64,000 nucleotides of DNA from Desulfonispora thiosulfatigenes DSM 11270 (GCF_900176035.1 NZ_FWWT01000023.1:1-64000); one strand, 5' to 3'. Positions 44,652 to 52,786 are shown, counted from the first letter of the stretch. The notes: generated by a model not told the origin, from the sequence alone. Program-made: numbers and translations.

Positions 44652-45008
44652 TTAACAGTCATCCTGATCATCGTCATAATCGTAGTCATATTCATCATCA
44701 TTATCAATTGGTTGCATTGGAAACATTCCTGGCATACCCATCATCGGATTCATTGGAAACATTCCCGGCATACCCATCATCGGACACATTGGATTCATTC
44801 CCGGCATACCCATCATCGGATTCATTGGGTTCATTGGATACATTCCTGGCATACCGTTATTCATATTTCCTGGCATACAAGGGCACATCGGACACATTGG
44901 ATTCATATTATTTCCTGGCATAGGGTTCATTGGATGATTAGGAGGTTTAACTCCCGTACTAGGTTTTTTATGATGCATCTCTTCAATATGATTTAGATTT
45001 TCAGACAT
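44652..45008 (-). CDS. Met/Pro/Gly/Asn-rich repeat protein (spore-coat-like)
   Basis: A 118-residue low-complexity protein. A short polar N-terminus (MSENLNHIEEMHHKKP) is followed by repeats based on NPMMGMPGMFPM (about 50-100), with five cysteines, and an acidic Tyr/Asp tail (DNDDEYDYDYDDDQDDC). No signal peptide or membrane segment. Composition resembles Met/Pro/Tyr-rich spore-coat or exosporium-type proteins. The upstream element at 45053-45080 fits a late mother-cell (sigma-K) promoter, which supports that idea; it remains an inference. The ribosome site is AAAGGGG, nine bases from ATG. Confidence 0.7.
   Translation of the reverse strand: MSENLNHIEEMHHKKPSTGVKPPNHPMNPMPGNNMNPMCPMCPCMPGNMNNGMPGMYPMNPMNPMMGMPGMNPMCPMMGMPGMFPMNPMMGMPGMFPMQPIDNDDEYDYDYDDDQDDC
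44700..44930 (-). repeat. Imperfect short tandem repeats in the Met-rich gene
   Basis: The coding DNA repeats units such as ATTCCTGGCATACCCATCATCGGATTCATTGGAAAC (read on the plus strand) at least three times between 44726 and 44830, explaining the NPMMGMPGMFPM protein repeats. Copies differ mainly by single substitutions. Confidence 0.75.
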
Positions 45009-45052
45009 AAATAATTAATCCCCTTTCAATAAAAGTATTTTCTCTACACTTA

Positions 45053-45080
45053 TATCATATGAACAAAGATACTTTTGTGT
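45053..45080 (-). promoter_or_regulatory. Possible sigma-K promoter of the Met-rich gene
   Basis: CATATGATA (45053-45061) fits the -10 pattern CATAnnnTA, and an AC-containing -35 (ACAC, 45077-45080) lies 15-16 bases upstream, as sigma-K promoters require. It is 45 bases before the start codon. Confidence 0.5.
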
Positions 45081-45123
45081 TAAGTAATATTGAAAGGTAT
45101 GGAATTATTATATTTAATTTAAT

Positions 45124-45489
45124 TTAATTTAAAATATAATTAATTAATGCAGCATGCAGTGCTTTTCCACCTAAATATGAGCAGTGCATTTTTTCTTCAG
45201 GTAATCCATTATCTAATGCTTCCAAAATATCTACATCTGTTATTTCAGCGGCATCTTCTAAATGTTTTCCCTTTATAAGCTCAGAATAAACACTGGTAGT
45301 TGCAATAGCACCTGGACAACCATTAACCTGATATTTAACGTCAGTTATTATGTTATCTTCAATCTTTAAAAATAATTCTACATAGTCACCACAATTAGGA
45401 TCCCCTCCTGTACCAACTGCATCAGGGTTTTCCATTATTCCTAAATTTCTTGGATTATCAAAATGGTCTAAGACTTTATCGTTATACAT
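45124..45489 (-). CDS. NifU-like/IscU-type Fe-S scaffold protein
   Basis: Iron-sulfur cluster scaffold of the NifU N-terminal family, 121 residues. Three conserved cysteines are present: DPNCGD (about 36), NGCPGAIATTS (about 64) and EKMHCSYLGGKAL (about 102). The start ATG (45487-45489), eight bases after AAGGATG, begins YNDKVLDHFDNPRNLG, the family N-terminus. Earlier ATG codons have no fitting site. No iscS/nifS partner is next to it here. Confidence 0.9.
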   Translation of the reverse strand: MYNDKVLDHFDNPRNLGIMENPDAVGTGGDPNCGDYVELFLKIEDNIITDVKYQVNGCPGAIATTSVYSELIKGKHLEDAAEITDVDILEALDNGLPEEKMHCSYLGGKALHAALINYILN

Positions 45490-45724
45490 AAAACTCATCC
45501 TTTCTAGCAATAATAAGTAAAATAGATATCTTTTTATAAAATGATAAAATTTAATAATATTTATTATCAAATCTTGTTATTTTACATATAATTTAATATA
45601 ATTAATTATTATAATAATAAAAAGAAACAAAGCATACATAGTATTAATAATATTTATTAGACGTTGATTTGATTTTGAATTTCTATTCCCAATCTATTAT
45701 TAAAAAAAATAAGGAGCGATTAAC

Positions 45725-46018
45725 ATGGTTAATGTAAACGCTGTTTTAATTGGGGGCTTGTTTGTCTTTTACTTTAGTTTATTATTTGAAGTAATGATTA
45801 AAGCTGATGAAGAAAAATATTTAAAATCAATAACCTGGGAAAATCAATTAATTAAATTAAGTGATTATATCTTAGTTCACACTAGTAAAGAGTCCTATCA
45901 TGGTATCTTTAGAGGTCTAATAACTCAAAATGGTGAATGGATTTTTATTATGTCCTGTGAAGGAAATCCCAGGGTAAAAATACCTTGGACCCATATTAAT
46001 GCAATTACAAAAGTATAA
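45725..46018 (+). CDS. Small protein with one membrane segment, unknown
   Basis: A 97-residue protein: an N-terminal hydrophobic segment (about 5-24), a charged helix (IKADEEKYLKS) and a C-terminal region of short strands (IKLSDYILVHTS, GIFRGLITQNGEWIFIM, VKIPWTHINAI) that looks like a small beta-barrel, perhaps SH3-like. I recognise no family. The ribosome site is AAGGAGC, nine bases from ATG. It ends four bases from the convergent acyltransferase gene. Confidence 0.6.
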   Translation: MVNVNAVLIGGLFVFYFSLLFEVMIKADEEKYLKSITWENQLIKLSDYILVHTSKESYHGIFRGLITQNGEWIFIMSCEGNPRVKIPWTHINAITKV

Positions 46019-46022
46019 TTAG

Positions 46023-46706
46023 TTATTTATAACACCCTTTATATTCAACTGGAACTAAATTAGCAACCTTTTGCATTATTTCATCAATTAGTTTATTATC
46101 AGGGTTAATATCCAAATCTTCTAAATAAAATGGTTCCCCAATATTTACATTAACAGTTGCATTAATAAACCATTCATTACTCATATTACCTTCTTCATTA
46201 ATTGGCAACAGTTTTTCAGTTCCCCATATTCCAATCGGTATTATAGGAGAATTAGCTTGTTTAGCAATTAAGGACACACCAGATCTACCTTTTAACATTT
46301 TACCAGTTCTACTTCTTGTCCCCTCCGGAAAAACAAGAATGGATTTACCACCTTTTAGGGTGTCTATACTTTGTCTTAATGCTTTTCTATCAGGTTTATT
46401 AGGTTGAATCTCTATATGAGGCACTAAGTCTAACATTAAATTTGTTGATAATTCTCCTTGTAGTTTAACGCCTGCTAAAAAATAAACTTCCTTAACTTCT
46501 TTTAAAGTATAATGTAATATAAGTCCATCTGCATTGGATAAATGATTGGATATAAAAACAAAAGAACCTGCCTTGGGAATATTTTCTATGCCGCTTACTT
46601 TTAAGTTGGCATATTTTTTGATAAAATGTCTAGCTATTTTATCAAGTACATTAACTCGTATTATTTTAGGCATCTTTGATAACAAATTAAATAACACTTT
46701 ATACAT
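46023..46706 (-). CDS. 1-acyl-sn-glycerol-3-phosphate acyltransferase family (PlsC-like)
   Basis: Acyltransferase of phospholipid synthesis, 227 residues. The catalytic NHLSNADG (HxxxxD, about 53-60) and FPEGTRSRTGKM (about 125-136) motifs of the PlsC/LPLAT family are both present. A membrane-associated position is usual. It would add the second acyl chain to lysophosphatidic acid, but the exact substrate cannot be told. ATG with GGGAG upstream. Confidence 0.88.
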   Translation of the reverse strand: MYKVLFNLLSKMPKIIRVNVLDKIARHFIKKYANLKVSGIENIPKAGSFVFISNHLSNADGLILHYTLKEVKEVYFLAGVKLQGELSTNLMLDLVPHIEIQPNKPDRKALRQSIDTLKGGKSILVFPEGTRSRTGKMLKGRSGVSLIAKQANSPIIPIGIWGTEKLLPINEEGNMSNEWFINATVNVNIGEPFYLEDLDINPDNKLIDEIMQKVANLVPVEYKGCYK

Positions 46707-46832
46707 AGTTCATCTCCCTTCATATATTGCTCTAAAGTCGAACATGCTTACCCTTTAATTCTAACACAAATTTGTAAAACATTACTAAATATAATTTATA
46801 ATAGTGAATTTTAAAATATTCTTTAAAACATA

Positions 46833-46861
46833 TTGACCTAATATAGTTTAAATTATATAAT
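46833..46861 (+). promoter_or_regulatory. Promoter of the ECF S-component gene
   Basis: TTGACC (46833-46838), 17-base spacer, TATAAT (46856-46861). Confidence 0.8.
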
Positions 46862-46863
46862 AC

Positions 46864-46880
46864 TGACAAGACATCTGTCA
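46864..46880 (+). promoter_or_regulatory. Inverted repeat at the +1 region: likely repressor operator
   Basis: TGACA-AGACATC-TGTCA is an inverted repeat starting 3 bases after the -10 box, the right place for a repressor. TGTC/GACA half-sites are reminiscent of NiaR (nicotinate) operators, an unverified link. Confidence 0.4.
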
Positions 46881-46905
46881 TTACAATTTATCAGGGGGAG
46901 TTTAA

Positions 46906-47406
46906 ATGAATACAAAAACACTAGTTATCGGTGCTTTACTTACTTCACTTGCACTTATTATTCCTTTAGCCTTTGGGGGCTTTTTAGGAGTCAATATTCC
47001 TCCTTTTAGTGCTACCCTTGCTTCTCATGTACCTGTCATGTTAGCTATGACTATTAATCCTTTAGTAGCTTTTATGGTTGGAGCTGGTTCAGCATTTGGT
47101 TTTTTAATTAAATTAGGTCCTATTGTAGGAGCCAGGGCCTTTACCCATGTTATCTTTGCTGTAATGGGTGCTAAACTGATTCAAAAAGGATTTTCTTTTA
47201 AAAATGTCTTACTAGTTACTGCACCTATTCATGCTATAGCTGAAGCACTAATTGTAATTCCTTTTGGGTTTTCTTTATATGATATTGGAATGGTTATTGG
47301 AGTGGGAACCTTTCTGCATCATTTAGTTGATTCTGGTATTGCACTTGTTGTTTATGGTCTTCTAGCTACTTCAATGGGATTAAATCTAGCAAAACAAGTT
47401 AGATAG
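46906..47406 (+). CDS. ECF-type vitamin transporter S component (possibly niacin)
   Basis: A 166-residue, very hydrophobic protein with about five or six membrane segments (e.g. LVIGALLTSLALIIPLAFGG at the N-terminus). The pattern of ECF S-components is seen: an N-terminal ALLTSLALIIP stretch for module contact, PPFSATLASHVPVMLAM and a C-terminal FLHHLVDSGIALVVYGLL helix. S components capture a vitamin and use shared ATPases EcfA/A' and EcfT encoded elsewhere. The sequence resembles NiaX-like proteins, so niacin is suggested, but substrate assignment is uncertain. A likely repressor site overlaps the promoter. Single-gene unit with terminator. Confidence 0.75.
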   Translation: MNTKTLVIGALLTSLALIIPLAFGGFLGVNIPPFSATLASHVPVMLAMTINPLVAFMVGAGSAFGFLIKLGPIVGARAFTHVIFAVMGAKLIQKGFSFKNVLLVTAPIHAIAEALIVIPFGFSLYDIGMVIGVGTFLHHLVDSGIALVVYGLLATSMGLNLAKQVR

Positions 47407-47420
47407 CTTAACTTATTAAC

Positions 47421-47467
47421 TAAGTGGAACTTTAAATTAGATAATTTAAAGTTCCACTTAGTTTTTT
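47421..47467 (+). terminator. Bidirectional terminator between the ECF and TPR genes
   Basis: TAAGTGGAACTTTAAATTA/ATAATTTAAAGTTCCACTTA 20-bp stem followed by six T, between convergent genes. Confidence 0.9.
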
Positions 47468-47468
47468 G

Positions 47469-48131
47469 TTACCCTTTTATTCTTGCTAGTATCGCCCAGC
47501 GTCTATATAATCTTTTTAGATACTTTGGTCCTCCATTATATATTTCTAGTGCTTTTTTAAACATTTCTTTGGCCTTTTTTTGATCATATTTACTTATCAC
47601 TTCTCCAGCTTTATACAGGGTTTCAACTGTTCCATAATAATGCAGATTCCCTATATAGTCATTTATATTATTTTCATTTTTCTTACTAGAATAGGCTTCT
47701 GCAAGTAAATAAATATAAGGCTCACCATATCCTATTTTAGGATTAATATCAATTGCTGTTTCTAGCTCAGTTATACCCAAATCAATTTTATTTTGTAAAT
47801 AATACGCTTTACCTAATAAAAAATGGGTTTCTGCATAATTGTCCATCTTATCTAAGGTTTTCATGAAGTTTTCCTCTGCTTTTTGGTATTTATTGTCCTC
47901 TAAATATAAAGAACCTAATTCTCTATACGCATTAATATTTGCAGGATTAAGCTTTATAGTAGATTTTAAATTTGCAATTTTTCTCTTTCTTTTTAAAGGT
48001 TTGAATATATCAGGTATAATTCCAATAAATTTACGTTCAACAAGTATAAATGCAATTATGAGTATTCCCAAAGAAATAATTGGATTACCTATTATTCTTG
48101 TTAAAAAATAATAATAAATAAAATAACGCAA
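47469..48131 (-). CDS. Membrane-anchored tetratricopeptide repeat protein
   Basis: A 220-residue protein with an N-terminal membrane region (about 3-36) and then at least three TPR-like repeats. Two are clear: NINAYRELGSLYLEDNKYQKAEENFMKTL and YAETHFLLGKAYYLQNKIDLGITELETAI. Such proteins act as interaction platforms; partner unknown. It ends with RLYRRWAILARIKG, a basic tail. The ATG is preceded by GAGGAGGG. Confidence 0.8.
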   Translation of the reverse strand: MRYFIYYYFLTRIIGNPIISLGILIIAFILVERKFIGIIPDIFKPLKRKRKIANLKSTIKLNPANINAYRELGSLYLEDNKYQKAEENFMKTLDKMDNYAETHFLLGKAYYLQNKIDLGITELETAIDINPKIGYGEPYIYLLAEAYSSKKNENNINDYIGNLHYYGTVETLYKAGEVISKYDQKKAKEMFKKALEIYNGGPKYLKRLYRRWAILARIKG

Positions 48132-48224
48132 GCTTTTCCCTCCTCATACATATTATAAGCAAATATTTTCAATTAATCTAATATTTTTTCACTTTCTTTA
48201 TACCTTTGCCATCTACATTTAGTC

Positions 48225-48361
48225 AAATTAAAAGCCACCCAAAGGGTGACTTTTATTAGCTTACTCTTTTTCTAATATAAATAATAGTACTAAGAATAAT
48301 TATAGCATTAATTAAAACCATTAAACAATACGTCCTTTCGCTCATAATCTGTTTTGTGCTT
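48225..48361 (-). ncRNA. Short independent transcription unit (~135 nt)
   Basis: A promoter, TTGTAA (48392-48397)-N17-TATAAT (48369-48374), drives transcription from about 48361 to a terminator hairpin AAAAGTCACCC/GGGTGGCTTTT (48230-48254) on the minus strand. It contains one short ORF (see 48256-48345). It could be a small RNA or mRNA. Confidence 0.55.
48256..48345 (-). CDS. Possible 29-residue membrane peptide
   Basis: ORF inside the short transcription unit: MSERTYCLMVLINAIIILST then IIYIRKRVS. It is one hydrophobic helix with a basic end, typical of small single-pass membrane proteins. No good ribosome site precedes the first ATG; an AAAGGA lies 11 bases before an internal ATG. Real coding is uncertain. 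The window 48132-48536 otherwise holds only this unit and the terminator of the CoA-disulfide reductase gene. Confidence 0.4.
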   Translation of the reverse strand: MSERTYCLMVLINAIIILSTIIYIRKRVS

Positions 48362-48497
48362 TTTTATTATTATATACTTATTTGGGATATTTTACAATAA
48401 ACTCTAGTCATAAAATGATACCCTTGTACCTTAATGTTAATATATCATGACAAAACTCTTCACACCTTAGCTATTCCCAAACTAGTCTGTTTTTATT

Positions 48498-48533
48498 AAA
48501 AAAGGTTTCTAGACTAATCTAGAAACCTTTTAC
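48498..48533 (-). terminator. Terminator of the CoA-disulfide reductase gene
   Basis: AAAGGTTTCTAGA/TCTAGAAACCTTT stem followed by T-run on the minus strand. Confidence 0.88.
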
Positions 48534-48536
48534 TTA

Positions 48537-50174
48537 CTATTTATTTAATACAACACTTCTATAACCGCCAATTAAATTTTTCACCTTTTCATATCCATTA
48601 GACCTTAAAACCTGCTCAGCAATGTATCCTCTTATACCGATTTGACAAAATACTACTATTTCTTTATCTTTAGGAATTTCATCTAAACTTTCACGTAGCT
48701 CTGATAACGGAATATGAGTTGCGTTTTCCATTTTTCCTAAATCTAGTTCATAAATTTCCCTAACATCTAGAATAAAAGAATCGTCTTTATTTATATCATC
48801 TAATTCATCAATATAAATAGGTGACATTCTACCTTCCATTAAGTTTTGAGCAGAATAACCAATCATATTAACTGGGTCTTTTGCTGAACCAAAAGGAGGA
48901 GCGTATACTAGTTCTAGATCTTGCAAGTCTATTACAGTTTTTCCAAATCTCATTGCAGTAGCTAATACATCAATTCTCTTATCTACCATGTCCTTACCTA
49001 CAGCTTGAGCACCTAAAATTTTTCCTTCATCATTAAATATTACTTTAAGTGTCATTTGAGATGCACCTGGGTAATATTTTGCATGTGAAAATGGATGTAT
49101 AGTAACTGATTTGTGTTCAATACCTTTATTTGTTAATTGACGCTCATTAAGTCCAGTTGCCCCAACTTGTAAATCAAATACTTTTGCAATCGCTGTTCCT
49201 TGAGTACCATTATAAGTTACTTTTCTTCCCATAATATTATCAGCTGCTATTCTTCCTTGTTTATTAGCAGGACCAGCTAAAGGTATCTTAGCTTCACTAC
49301 CATCTACAAAGTGCTTTATCTCTATAGCATCTCCAACAGCATAAATGAACGGATCAGATGTTTGTAGATAATCATCTACTTTAATAGCTCCAGTATTACC
49401 AATTAAAAGACCAGCATCTTTAGCTAACTTAATATCAGGTCTTACTCCAATCGCTAATATAATCATATCAGCTTCGATTTCTTTTCCACTACTTAATTCT
49501 ATACCAGTATCAGTTATTTTGTTTAATCCATCTCCTAAAACTAAATTAACTTTATGTTTTTTTATTTCTGATTGAACTTGTCCAACCATATCAGTATCTA
49601 AAAACGTCATAACTTGTGGTGCCATATCTACTACAGAAACTTCTATACCTATATGGGCGAGGTTTTCCATCATTTCAATTCCAATAAAACCGCCACCTAT
49701 AACAGCAGCTTTTTTAGGATTGTTTTTTGCTATATAATCTAAAATACGTTCAGTATCTGGTATATTTCTTACTGTAAATACATTTTCATTAGCTATTCCT
49801 TCTATAGGTGGGATAATTGGCTCAGCACCAGGAGAAAGTACTAAATAGTCATAACCTTCTGTATATGTACTACCATCCTCTAGATTTTTAACTTCAACTT
49901 CCTTTTTTTCTGGGTTAATCGAGGTTACTTCGTTGAACACTCTAATATCTAAAGCAAACTTTTCTTCCATTTCTTCAGGCGTAGAAACTAATAAATTATC
50001 CTGATCTCTAATTATTCCTCCAACATGATATGGTAAACCGCAGTTGGCAAATGAAATATGTTCACCCTTTTCAAAAATTACAACATGTGATTTTTCACTA
50101 AGTCTTTTTAATCTAGCAGCACATGTAGCACCACCTGCTACACCACCAACTATTAAAATTTTCTTTTCACACAT
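48537..50174 (-). CDS. CoA-disulfide reductase / NADH oxidase-type flavoprotein with C-terminal rhodanese domain
   Basis: Pyridine nucleotide-disulfide oxidoreductase of 545 residues. FAD motif VGGVAGGATCAARLKRL; the redox Cys of CoA-disulfide reductases is in SFANCGLPYHVGG (about 43). NAD(P) motif AAVIGGGFIGIEMMENL (about 155), FAD-site GDAIEI, dimerisation domain, then a rhodanese domain (about 460-545) with active-site Cys in VVFCQIGIRGY. This fusion is known as CoADR-RHD and works on CoA disulfide/persulfide or polysulfide. The start ATG follows GGGAGGG. It is next to an ArsR-type regulator on the same strand, which probably controls it in response to sulfane sulfur. Confidence 0.9.
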   Translation of the reverse strand: MCEKKILIVGGVAGGATCAARLKRLSEKSHVVIFEKGEHISFANCGLPYHVGGIIRDQDNLLVSTPEEMEEKFALDIRVFNEVTSINPEKKEVEVKNLEDGSTYTEGYDYLVLSPGAEPIIPPIEGIANENVFTVRNIPDTERILDYIAKNNPKKAAVIGGGFIGIEMMENLAHIGIEVSVVDMAPQVMTFLDTDMVGQVQSEIKKHKVNLVLGDGLNKITDTGIELSSGKEIEADMIILAIGVRPDIKLAKDAGLLIGNTGAIKVDDYLQTSDPFIYAVGDAIEIKHFVDGSEAKIPLAGPANKQGRIAADNIMGRKVTYNGTQGTAIAKVFDLQVGATGLNERQLTNKGIEHKSVTIHPFSHAKYYPGASQMTLKVIFNDEGKILGAQAVGKDMVDKRIDVLATAMRFGKTVIDLQDLELVYAPPFGSAKDPVNMIGYSAQNLMEGRMSPIYIDELDDINKDDSFILDVREIYELDLGKMENATHIPLSELRESLDEIPKDKEIVVFCQIGIRGYIAEQVLRSNGYEKVKNLIGGYRSVVLNK

Positions 50175-50232
50175 ATAAATCCCTCCCAAGCTTATTATAT
50201 TTTAATAATACAATGGATAAAACTCAAGTCCC

Positions 50233-50514
50233 TTACTCAAGGGACTCAATAAGGTTAAGAATACTATCGCTAGCTATTTTATAATTAACTTCTACACCAT
50301 GACGCTCACCTTCAATTACGCCAGCAGCTTTTAGTTTCGATAAGTGTTGTGATACTGTCGACTGTGGAATAGCTAATCCCCCCTGCATAGTAGATACATT
50401 ACAGGACCCCAATCGTATTAAATTTTTCACAATACATAACCTTATAGGATGTGCTAATGCTTTTAATAATTCAGCCTGCCTTACTAATTCTTTATATTGG
50501 CTAGAATTTACCAC
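50233..50514 (-). CDS. ArsR-family transcriptional regulator
   Basis: Winged-helix repressor of 93 residues. It shows ALAHPIRLCIVKNL and the recognition region PQSTVSQHLSKLKAAGVIEGERHGVEVNYKI. Cysteines occur at LCIVK and GSCNVSTM (about 27 and 38); two spaced Cys are the sensing pattern of BigR/SqrR-like sulfane-sulfur sensors, which fits the downstream CoA-disulfide reductase-rhodanese gene, but this is inference. The start is GTG after GGGGGG. It is the first gene of a two-gene unit. Metal sensing is an alternative. Confidence 0.85.
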   Translation of the reverse strand: MVNSSQYKELVRQAELLKALAHPIRLCIVKNLIRLGSCNVSTMQGGLAIPQSTVSQHLSKLKAAGVIEGERHGVEVNYKIASDSILNLIESLE

Positions 50515-50674
50515 TTTTAGCCCCCCAATATATATATTATAACCACATCCATTATTATATCAGTATTTAATAATATATAAATATGAAATTCATAAATTAT
50601 TGCATATTCTCTAACTTTTTTTTAAAATCAATAAAAAAAAATTCAATTATTTAGATATTTTCAAAATATCTTAA

Positions 50675-51037
50675 CTATCCTTTAGGATCAAAGATAGTAG
50701 CAATTGTATATCCAAGTATAATGGCAATAACAATTCCTGCAGAAGTGGCTTCCATTCCTCCTGAAAATGCCCCTATAATTCCATTTTCTTTGACACCCTT
50801 AATTGCTCCTTGAGCTAATGCATGTCCAAATCCTGAAAGTGGCACAGTTGCACCTGCACCCGCTAGTTTAACTAAACCGTCATATAATCCTAAACCACTA
50901 ATAACTGCTCCTGTTGTAACATAACCTACTAATACATGGGCTGGGGTAATAATGAAAGGCGTTAAATCCATAATTAGTTGCCCTATTACACATATAATTC
51001 CTCCAATTAAAAAAGCCATTGGTAAATTTTCTAGCAT
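50675..51037 (-). CDS. spoVAE: Stage V sporulation protein AE
   Basis: Membrane protein of the SpoVA channel that moves dipicolinic acid into and out of the spore. The 120 residues have four to five membrane segments and family motifs (PMAFLIGGIICVIGQLIMD at the N-terminus, PAHVLVGYVTTGAVISGLGLYD, AGAGATVPLSGFGHALAQGA). Start ATG follows AGGAGG, whose sequence overlaps the end of spoVAD; the GTG one codon earlier is less well placed. Third gene of spoVAC-spoVAD-spoVAE. Confidence 0.95.
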   Translation of the reverse strand: MLENLPMAFLIGGIICVIGQLIMDLTPFIITPAHVLVGYVTTGAVISGLGLYDGLVKLAGAGATVPLSGFGHALAQGAIKGVKENGIIGAFSGGMEATSAGIVIAIILGYTIATIFDPKG

Positions 51038-51040
51038 CAC

Positions 51041-52066
51041 TTAACCTCCTATAACCTTCTTTTCAATTAAAACACCATGGGCTATACCAGGAATCGATTC
51101 TCCTTGTTGACTACTTGTAGGACTTAACAAAGCTCCTGTACCCACTAGTAACATACTCTTCCACTTATTATTTAATAGTTGAGGTAGTAAATATCCAGCT
51201 AAGACAGAAGAAGAACAACCTGCTCCGCTTCCTCCAGCATGTACATCTTGACTAGGATCAAAAACTAATACTCCACAATCTGTAAAGTTAGAGGAAATAT
51301 CAAAACCCTCTTCTTGTACTAAATCTTTACAGAGAACTCTTCCTATATTACCTAGATCTCCTGTCACAATTAAATCAATATCCTCTGGTTTTTTACCTGT
51401 GTCCTTAAAATAAGTAACTATAGTATCGGCTGCTGCAGGTGCCATTGCGGCACCCATATTCATAGCATTTGAAATACCCATATCTATAACCTTGCCAAAA
51501 ATTCCTTGAGTTATCATTAGTTGATCGATCTGGTTTTCTAAAACAAAAGAACCACTTCCTGTAACTGTCCACTGAGCTGTCATTGCTCTTTGCACACCTA
51601 ACTCCGTAGGAAAACGCAATTGCCTTTCTGCGGTTTCATAATGACTTGAGGTCGCCACTCCCACCTTTTGTCCATAATTACCATCAATAATCATTGACCC
51701 TAATATCAAGCCTTCGACTAAAGTAGAACAAGCACCATATAAACCGATATACGGAACACCAAAAGAGCGAGCTGTAAAGTTTGAACAGATGATTTGATTT
51801 AGTAAATCCCCTGCTAAAAAATACTCTAAATCACTAGGTATATAATTCTTTTTTTCTAGAGCTATCTCCATAGCACTTTGAAGCATTTTTTGTTCAGATT
51901 TTTCCCAGGTTTTTTCATGATCATAATTATTATCTAAAGTATGTTCGAACCATTTTCCAAGTGGACCGTTTTTTTCCTTTTTCCCAACAACACATCCAAA
52001 TGATGATATAGATACTGGATTTATAAAATTAATTGTTTGATTTCCTATTTTTCTATTTAAATTCAT
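51041..52066 (-). CDS. spoVAD: Stage V sporulation protein AD
   Basis: Thiolase-fold protein (341 residues) that binds dipicolinic acid at the spore inner membrane. Family stretches: SISSFGCVVGKKEKNGPLG, GLYGACSTLVEGLILGSM, ELGVQRAMTAQWTVTGSGS and HAGGSGAGCSSSVLAGYLLPQL. The thiolase-type Cys is at GACST, but members are not enzymes. It starts after AGAGG and lies 11 bases after spoVAC. Confidence 0.96.
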   Translation of the reverse strand: MNLNRKIGNQTINFINPVSISSFGCVVGKKEKNGPLGKWFEHTLDNNYDHEKTWEKSEQKMLQSAMEIALEKKNYIPSDLEYFLAGDLLNQIICSNFTARSFGVPYIGLYGACSTLVEGLILGSMIIDGNYGQKVGVATSSHYETAERQLRFPTELGVQRAMTAQWTVTGSGSFVLENQIDQLMITQGIFGKVIDMGISNAMNMGAAMAPAAADTIVTYFKDTGKKPEDIDLIVTGDLGNIGRVLCKDLVQEEGFDISSNFTDCGVLVFDPSQDVHAGGSGAGCSSSVLAGYLLPQLLNNKWKSMLLVGTGALLSPTSSQQGESIPGIAHGVLIEKKVIGG

Positions 52067-52077
52067 TTTATCAACCT

Positions 52078-52728
52078 CTATAAAATAATATAGTAAATTA
52101 AGCCTATAAGTGCAGAAACTAATGTACCATATAAAAGAACTGGACCAGCAATAGTAAATACCTTCGCTCCTATTCCATAGACATATCCTTCTCGTTTAAA
52201 TTCTAAAGCAGATGATACTATAGAGTTTGCAAAACCAGTTATGGGTACCATTGATCCTGCCCCAGCAAACTTACCAATTTCATCGTAAACACCTAGTCCT
52301 GTAAGTAAGGCGCTAATTACAATTAAAAAAATAGAAGTCATCATACCTGCTTCATTATCTGTAAATCCATTTATCGTAAAAGTATTTAAAACTATTTGAC
52401 CCAAGGTGCAAATTATTCCACCAACCAAAAAAGCTGCTAAAGCATTTTTTATTATTGGTGGTTTAGGTTTAGCCTTTTTTGCTTTACTCTTATAAACCAA
52501 TTGCATATGTTTATTTACTTTGGTTTGTTGATTTTCAATTTGTTTTCGAATACTTCTTAATTCGTCTCTTTCTGCCTTTTGTGCCTTTCCTTCCTGCATA
52601 ACTATTTTTTGATGATCAATTTGCATCTTAGTCAAGATGTCTTGCATCTCTTGTTTTGTCATGGAATCTAATTTTGTTAATGTCTGATTTCTGCATGATA
52701 TGTTTTCTGCAAATTTTTTTAAGCCCAT
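52078..52728 (-). CDS. spoVAC: Stage V sporulation protein AC
   Basis: Integral membrane subunit of the SpoVA dipicolinic acid channel; in Bacillus it is mechanosensitive. About 216 residues. An N-terminal charged coiled region (about 1-90, DELRSIRKQIENQQTKVNK) is longer than in the ~150-residue Bacillus protein; the membrane part starts KNALAAFLVGGIICTLGQI and holds about four segments with the AGAGSMVPITGFANSIVSSALEF motif. The start ATG follows GAGGTGA; a GTG three codons earlier overlaps the site. First gene of the spoVA unit. Confidence 0.93.
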   Translation of the reverse strand: MGLKKFAENISCRNQTLTKLDSMTKQEMQDILTKMQIDHQKIVMQEGKAQKAERDELRSIRKQIENQQTKVNKHMQLVYKSKAKKAKPKPPIIKNALAAFLVGGIICTLGQIVLNTFTINGFTDNEAGMMTSIFLIVISALLTGLGVYDEIGKFAGAGSMVPITGFANSIVSSALEFKREGYVYGIGAKVFTIAGPVLLYGTLVSALIGLIYYIIL

Positions 52729-52747
52729 ATTTTTCACCTCTTAGCTT

Positions 52748-52775
52748 ATTATTGCACGAGTACTCAAATTTATGC
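52748..52775 (-). promoter_or_regulatory. Possible sigma-G-type promoter of spoVAC-AD-AE
   Basis: GCATA (52771-52775) fits a forespore -35 element and CAATAAT (52748-52754) loosely fits the sigma-G -10 after a 16-base spacer. It lies 20 bases before spoVAC and after the upstream terminator, so it is the only available promoter site. Confidence 0.4.
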
Positions 52776-52786
52776 TTTAAACAAAA

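Noticed and set aside
44708-44996. Two plus-strand ORFs with His/Tyr/Ser repeats
   Set aside because: Antisense shadows of the Met-rich repeat gene; repetitive only because the coding strand is.
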